Of a stretch of 14,678 nucleotides of DNA, positions 12,794 through 14,678 are shown piece after piece; position 1 is the first letter of the stretch, and each line of letters begins with the position of its first letter. The position numbers were made by a program, and so were the translations under genes. The stretch spans positions 1 to 14,678 of the forward strand of contig CAQWMM010000046.1 of the NCBI GenBank assembly GCA_948907985.1. Direction: 5' to 3'. The notes under the pieces are model-generated. The model was not told the DNA's origin. It saw nothing but the letters and a program-made list of their open reading frames with translations, and searched no databases. The DNA comes from an uncultured Bacillota bacterium (lineage in GTDB: Bacteria; Bacillota; Dehalobacteriia; UBA4068; UBA4997).

Positions 12794-14678
12794 TCACTCT
12801 TCATAGCCTTTTTGAACAGCTAAAGCATAATATTCATTCGCCCTATCAATATTAGCATCAACTCCCCAGCCGTGCTCATAGCACTCGCCTAATCTATGCA
12901 AAGCAGTAGCATTATCTTGATTAGCCGCAAGTTCATACCAATAAACCGCCTGCTTATAATCTACATCCAATCCCTTACCATATAAATAGCAATCACCAAG
13001 ACTTCTTTGTGCCGCAGCATAATTGCTTTCAGTGCCTTTCGTATACCATTCCACAGCCTGAGATATATCCTGCTGAACTCCTTTACCATACTCGTAACAA
13101 TAACCTATAAAGTATTGTGAATAAGCATGGTTTTGTTTTGCCGCTTTTTCCAACCATTCGGCAGCAAGAACTAAATCCACATCTGTGCCACGACCAAAAT
13201 AATACATAACCCCTAAATTGCTCTGTGCCTCAGCATATCCCTGCTTAGCAGCTTTTTCATACCAGCCTAAAGCTTGCTTTTGATCCTGCGCAACACCATA
13301 GCCGCGTTCATAACAAACTCCCAACATATATTGAGCCTCCGCTGACTTTAAATCAGCTGCCTTTTGATACCACTGAATCGCTGCTGGCTGATCAGCTTCA
13401 AGTCCACGACCATAATAATAAATATGCCCCAATTGCACCATAGATTTAATATGATCTTGGGCCGCCGCTTTTTCGTACCATAATCTGGCCTGTTCATAAT
13501 TTTGTTCTGTACCACGACCATAATAAAAACATTGCCCCATACCATACTGCGAGTTTACATAATCATGTTTAACTGCCTTATTAAACAACTCAAAGGCATC
13601 AGCATATTTTTCTTGTTCATAAAATAACCAGCCTAAATTATTTTCTGCATAAACATAATCCTGTTCCACTGCTTTAGTATACCATTCCTGAGCCAGCTCA
13701 TCGCTCTGTTCAACGCCTCGCCCATTCTTATAACACAGCCCCATATAATTTTGCGCCCTAGCATTATTTTGTTCCGCCGCTTGCATAAACAAATTAACAG
13801 CTTTTTCATAATCTTTCTCTGTTCCTGTTCCATTATAATAACATGATCCCAAGTTAACTTGTGCGGTAATATTCCCCATTTCAGCTGCTTTTTCATATAA
13901 AGTAAAGGCCTTACGTATATCCATATTGCAACCATAACCATTTTCATAACATATACCCAACATATTTATAGCATTGCTATTTCTTCTATTGCCAGCAATA
14001 TTATAATACTTAAAGGCCTCGTCATAATTTTTCTCTACACCGTTGCCATAGTAATAACAATCTCCCAAAAGATAATTGGCATAAGCGTTGCCATTTTTAG
14101 CAGCAAGCTTATAATATTCAGCCGCCTTACTGAAATCTTTATTAACAATATATCCATAGCGATAACAAAGTCCCAAACCATACAGACTAAAGCCATCTTC
14201 TACTTCTGCCCCTTGAGAAAAATAATCGTACGCCTTACCATAATCATGCACCGGAGAGTCGTCATTATAATAACACAAACCTAAAATACCATAGGCCTTA
14301 TCATAACCGGCGTCAATGGCCTCCTGCGCAAAACTTATTGCACGCTCATAATGATTATTTAACTCTTCTTCTTCAAAATAATAAATTGACAGAAAATATA
14401 ATGACATAACGCTACCCTGTTTTTGCGCAGTCTTTAATAATTTCAGTCCTGCATCTTTATCAATCTCCAAACCTCCCCAGCCGCAATATGTATAATAACC
14501 TACATATGCCTTAGCGTCTGCAACTTTCTTTTCTGCCGCCATAAAGTATTTAAGCGCCTGTTCATCGTCCAACTCAACCCCATAACCATTACTATAACAA
14601 ACGCCTAAATTATACTTTGCATTATTATTACCGGCCTCTGCCGCCTGCTTAAAACATTTAACAGCATTTTCATAATTA
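12794..14678 (-). CDS. Sel1-repeat (TPR-like) protein, 5' end beyond window
   Basis: Sel1 repeats are 36-residue helix pairs that stack into a solenoid for protein-protein contacts. In bacteria such proteins serve signalling, secretion and host interaction. The window holds 627 codons to TGA at 12794. The frame is open to the window edge, and the repeats continue past the TTG at 14572 (AKYNLGVCYSNGYGVELDDE), so the true start lies outside. I count about 17 consecutive repeats plus a final half unit ending GYEE, with the pattern A..WY.KAA.QG.A.AQ..LG.CY..G.GV. Repeats near the upstream end (about the second to fifth in view) are degenerate, the later ones canonical. Several copies lack or alter the G-G loop (e.g. 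the one with LGWLFYEQEKYA). Codons are clearly richer in A/T than in the genes at 1-12064, which suggests separate origin. Partners are unknown. Confidence 0.95.
   Translation of the reverse strand, partial: NYENAVKCFKQAAEAGNNNAKYNLGVCYSNGYGVELDDEQALKYFMAAEKKVADAKAYVGYYTYCGWGGLEIDKDAGLKLLKTAQKQGSVMSLYFLSIYYFEEEELNNHYERAISFAQEAIDAGYDKAYGILGLCYYNDDSPVHDYGKAYDYFSQGAEVEDGFSLYGLGLCYRYGYIVNKDFSKAAEYYKLAAKNGNAYANYLLGDCYYYGNGVEKNYDEAFKYYNIAGNRRNSNAINMLGICYENGYGCNMDIRKAFTLYEKAAEMGNITAQVNLGSCYYNGTGTEKDYEKAVNLFMQAAEQNNARAQNYMGLCYKNGRGVEQSDELAQEWYTKAVEQDYVYAENNLGWLFYEQEKYADAFELFNKAVKHDYVNSQYGMGQCFYYGRGTEQNYEQARLWYEKAAAQDHIKSMVQLGHIYYYGRGLEADQPAAIQWYQKAADLKSAEAQYMLGVCYERGYGVAQDQKQALGWYEKAAKQGYAEAQSNLGVMYYFGRGTDVDLVLAAEWLEKAAKQNHAYSQYFIGYCYEYGKGVQQDISQAVEWYTKGTESNYAAAQRSLGDCYLYGKGLDVDYKQAVYWYELAANQDNATALHRLGECYEHGWGVDANIDRANEYYALAVQKGYEE

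Noticed and set aside
12794..14678. Sel1 repeat array considered as a non-coding tandem or CRISPR-like repeat
   Set aside because: The periodicity is 36 codons at protein level with diverged DNA; there are no identical repeats with unique spacers.

Overview
The window looks like a chromosomal segment of a Bacillota (Firmicutes) bacterium. The gene order tlyA-nadK-argR-recN is a classic Firmicutes arrangement, the start sites have strong AAGGAG-type ribosome binding sites, and there is an exported SLH-domain envelope protein. I cannot separate Clostridia from Negativicutes. Every convincing gene lies on the minus strand, so transcription runs from high to low coordinates, and the description below follows that direction.

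14678-12794 is the C-terminal 627 codons of a large Sel1-repeat protein that starts outside the window. A hairpin follows its stop. 12793-12065 is an AT-rich stretch with no large gene. It holds two overlooked small reading frames (40 and 57 codons, both membrane-protein-like) and a near-consensus sigma-A promoter (TTGATA-17-TATAAT) sitting inside an inverted repeat and pointing at the next operon.

12064-8487 is a three-gene MacAB/YknXYZ-type export operon: a periplasmic/extracellular adaptor with two complete lipoyl-barrel modules, an ABC ATPase, and a MacB/FtsX-type permease. 8469-8312 is a 158-bp nested-palindrome repeat element with terminal inverted repeats.

8230-5424 holds an exported SLH-domain protein followed closely by tlyA (2'-O rRNA methyltransferase family), ending in a strong hairpin. 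A consensus-like promoter then starts the housekeeping cluster 5271-1: nadK, argR, recN, rbgA, rnhB and the start of an unknown membrane-anchored protein. These genes cover NADP supply, arginine control, recombination repair, 50S assembly and RNA-DNA hybrid removal. A weak ARG-box-like site lies in the leader of this operon, which itself encodes ArgR.

Most of the window is ordinary core genome. The best candidates for something unusual are the diverged, exactly in-frame 93-bp tandem duplication at the recN/rbgA junction, the double-module adaptor, and the regulatory and small-ORF region upstream of it. I see no CRISPR, tRNA, rRNA, transposase or prophage gene.
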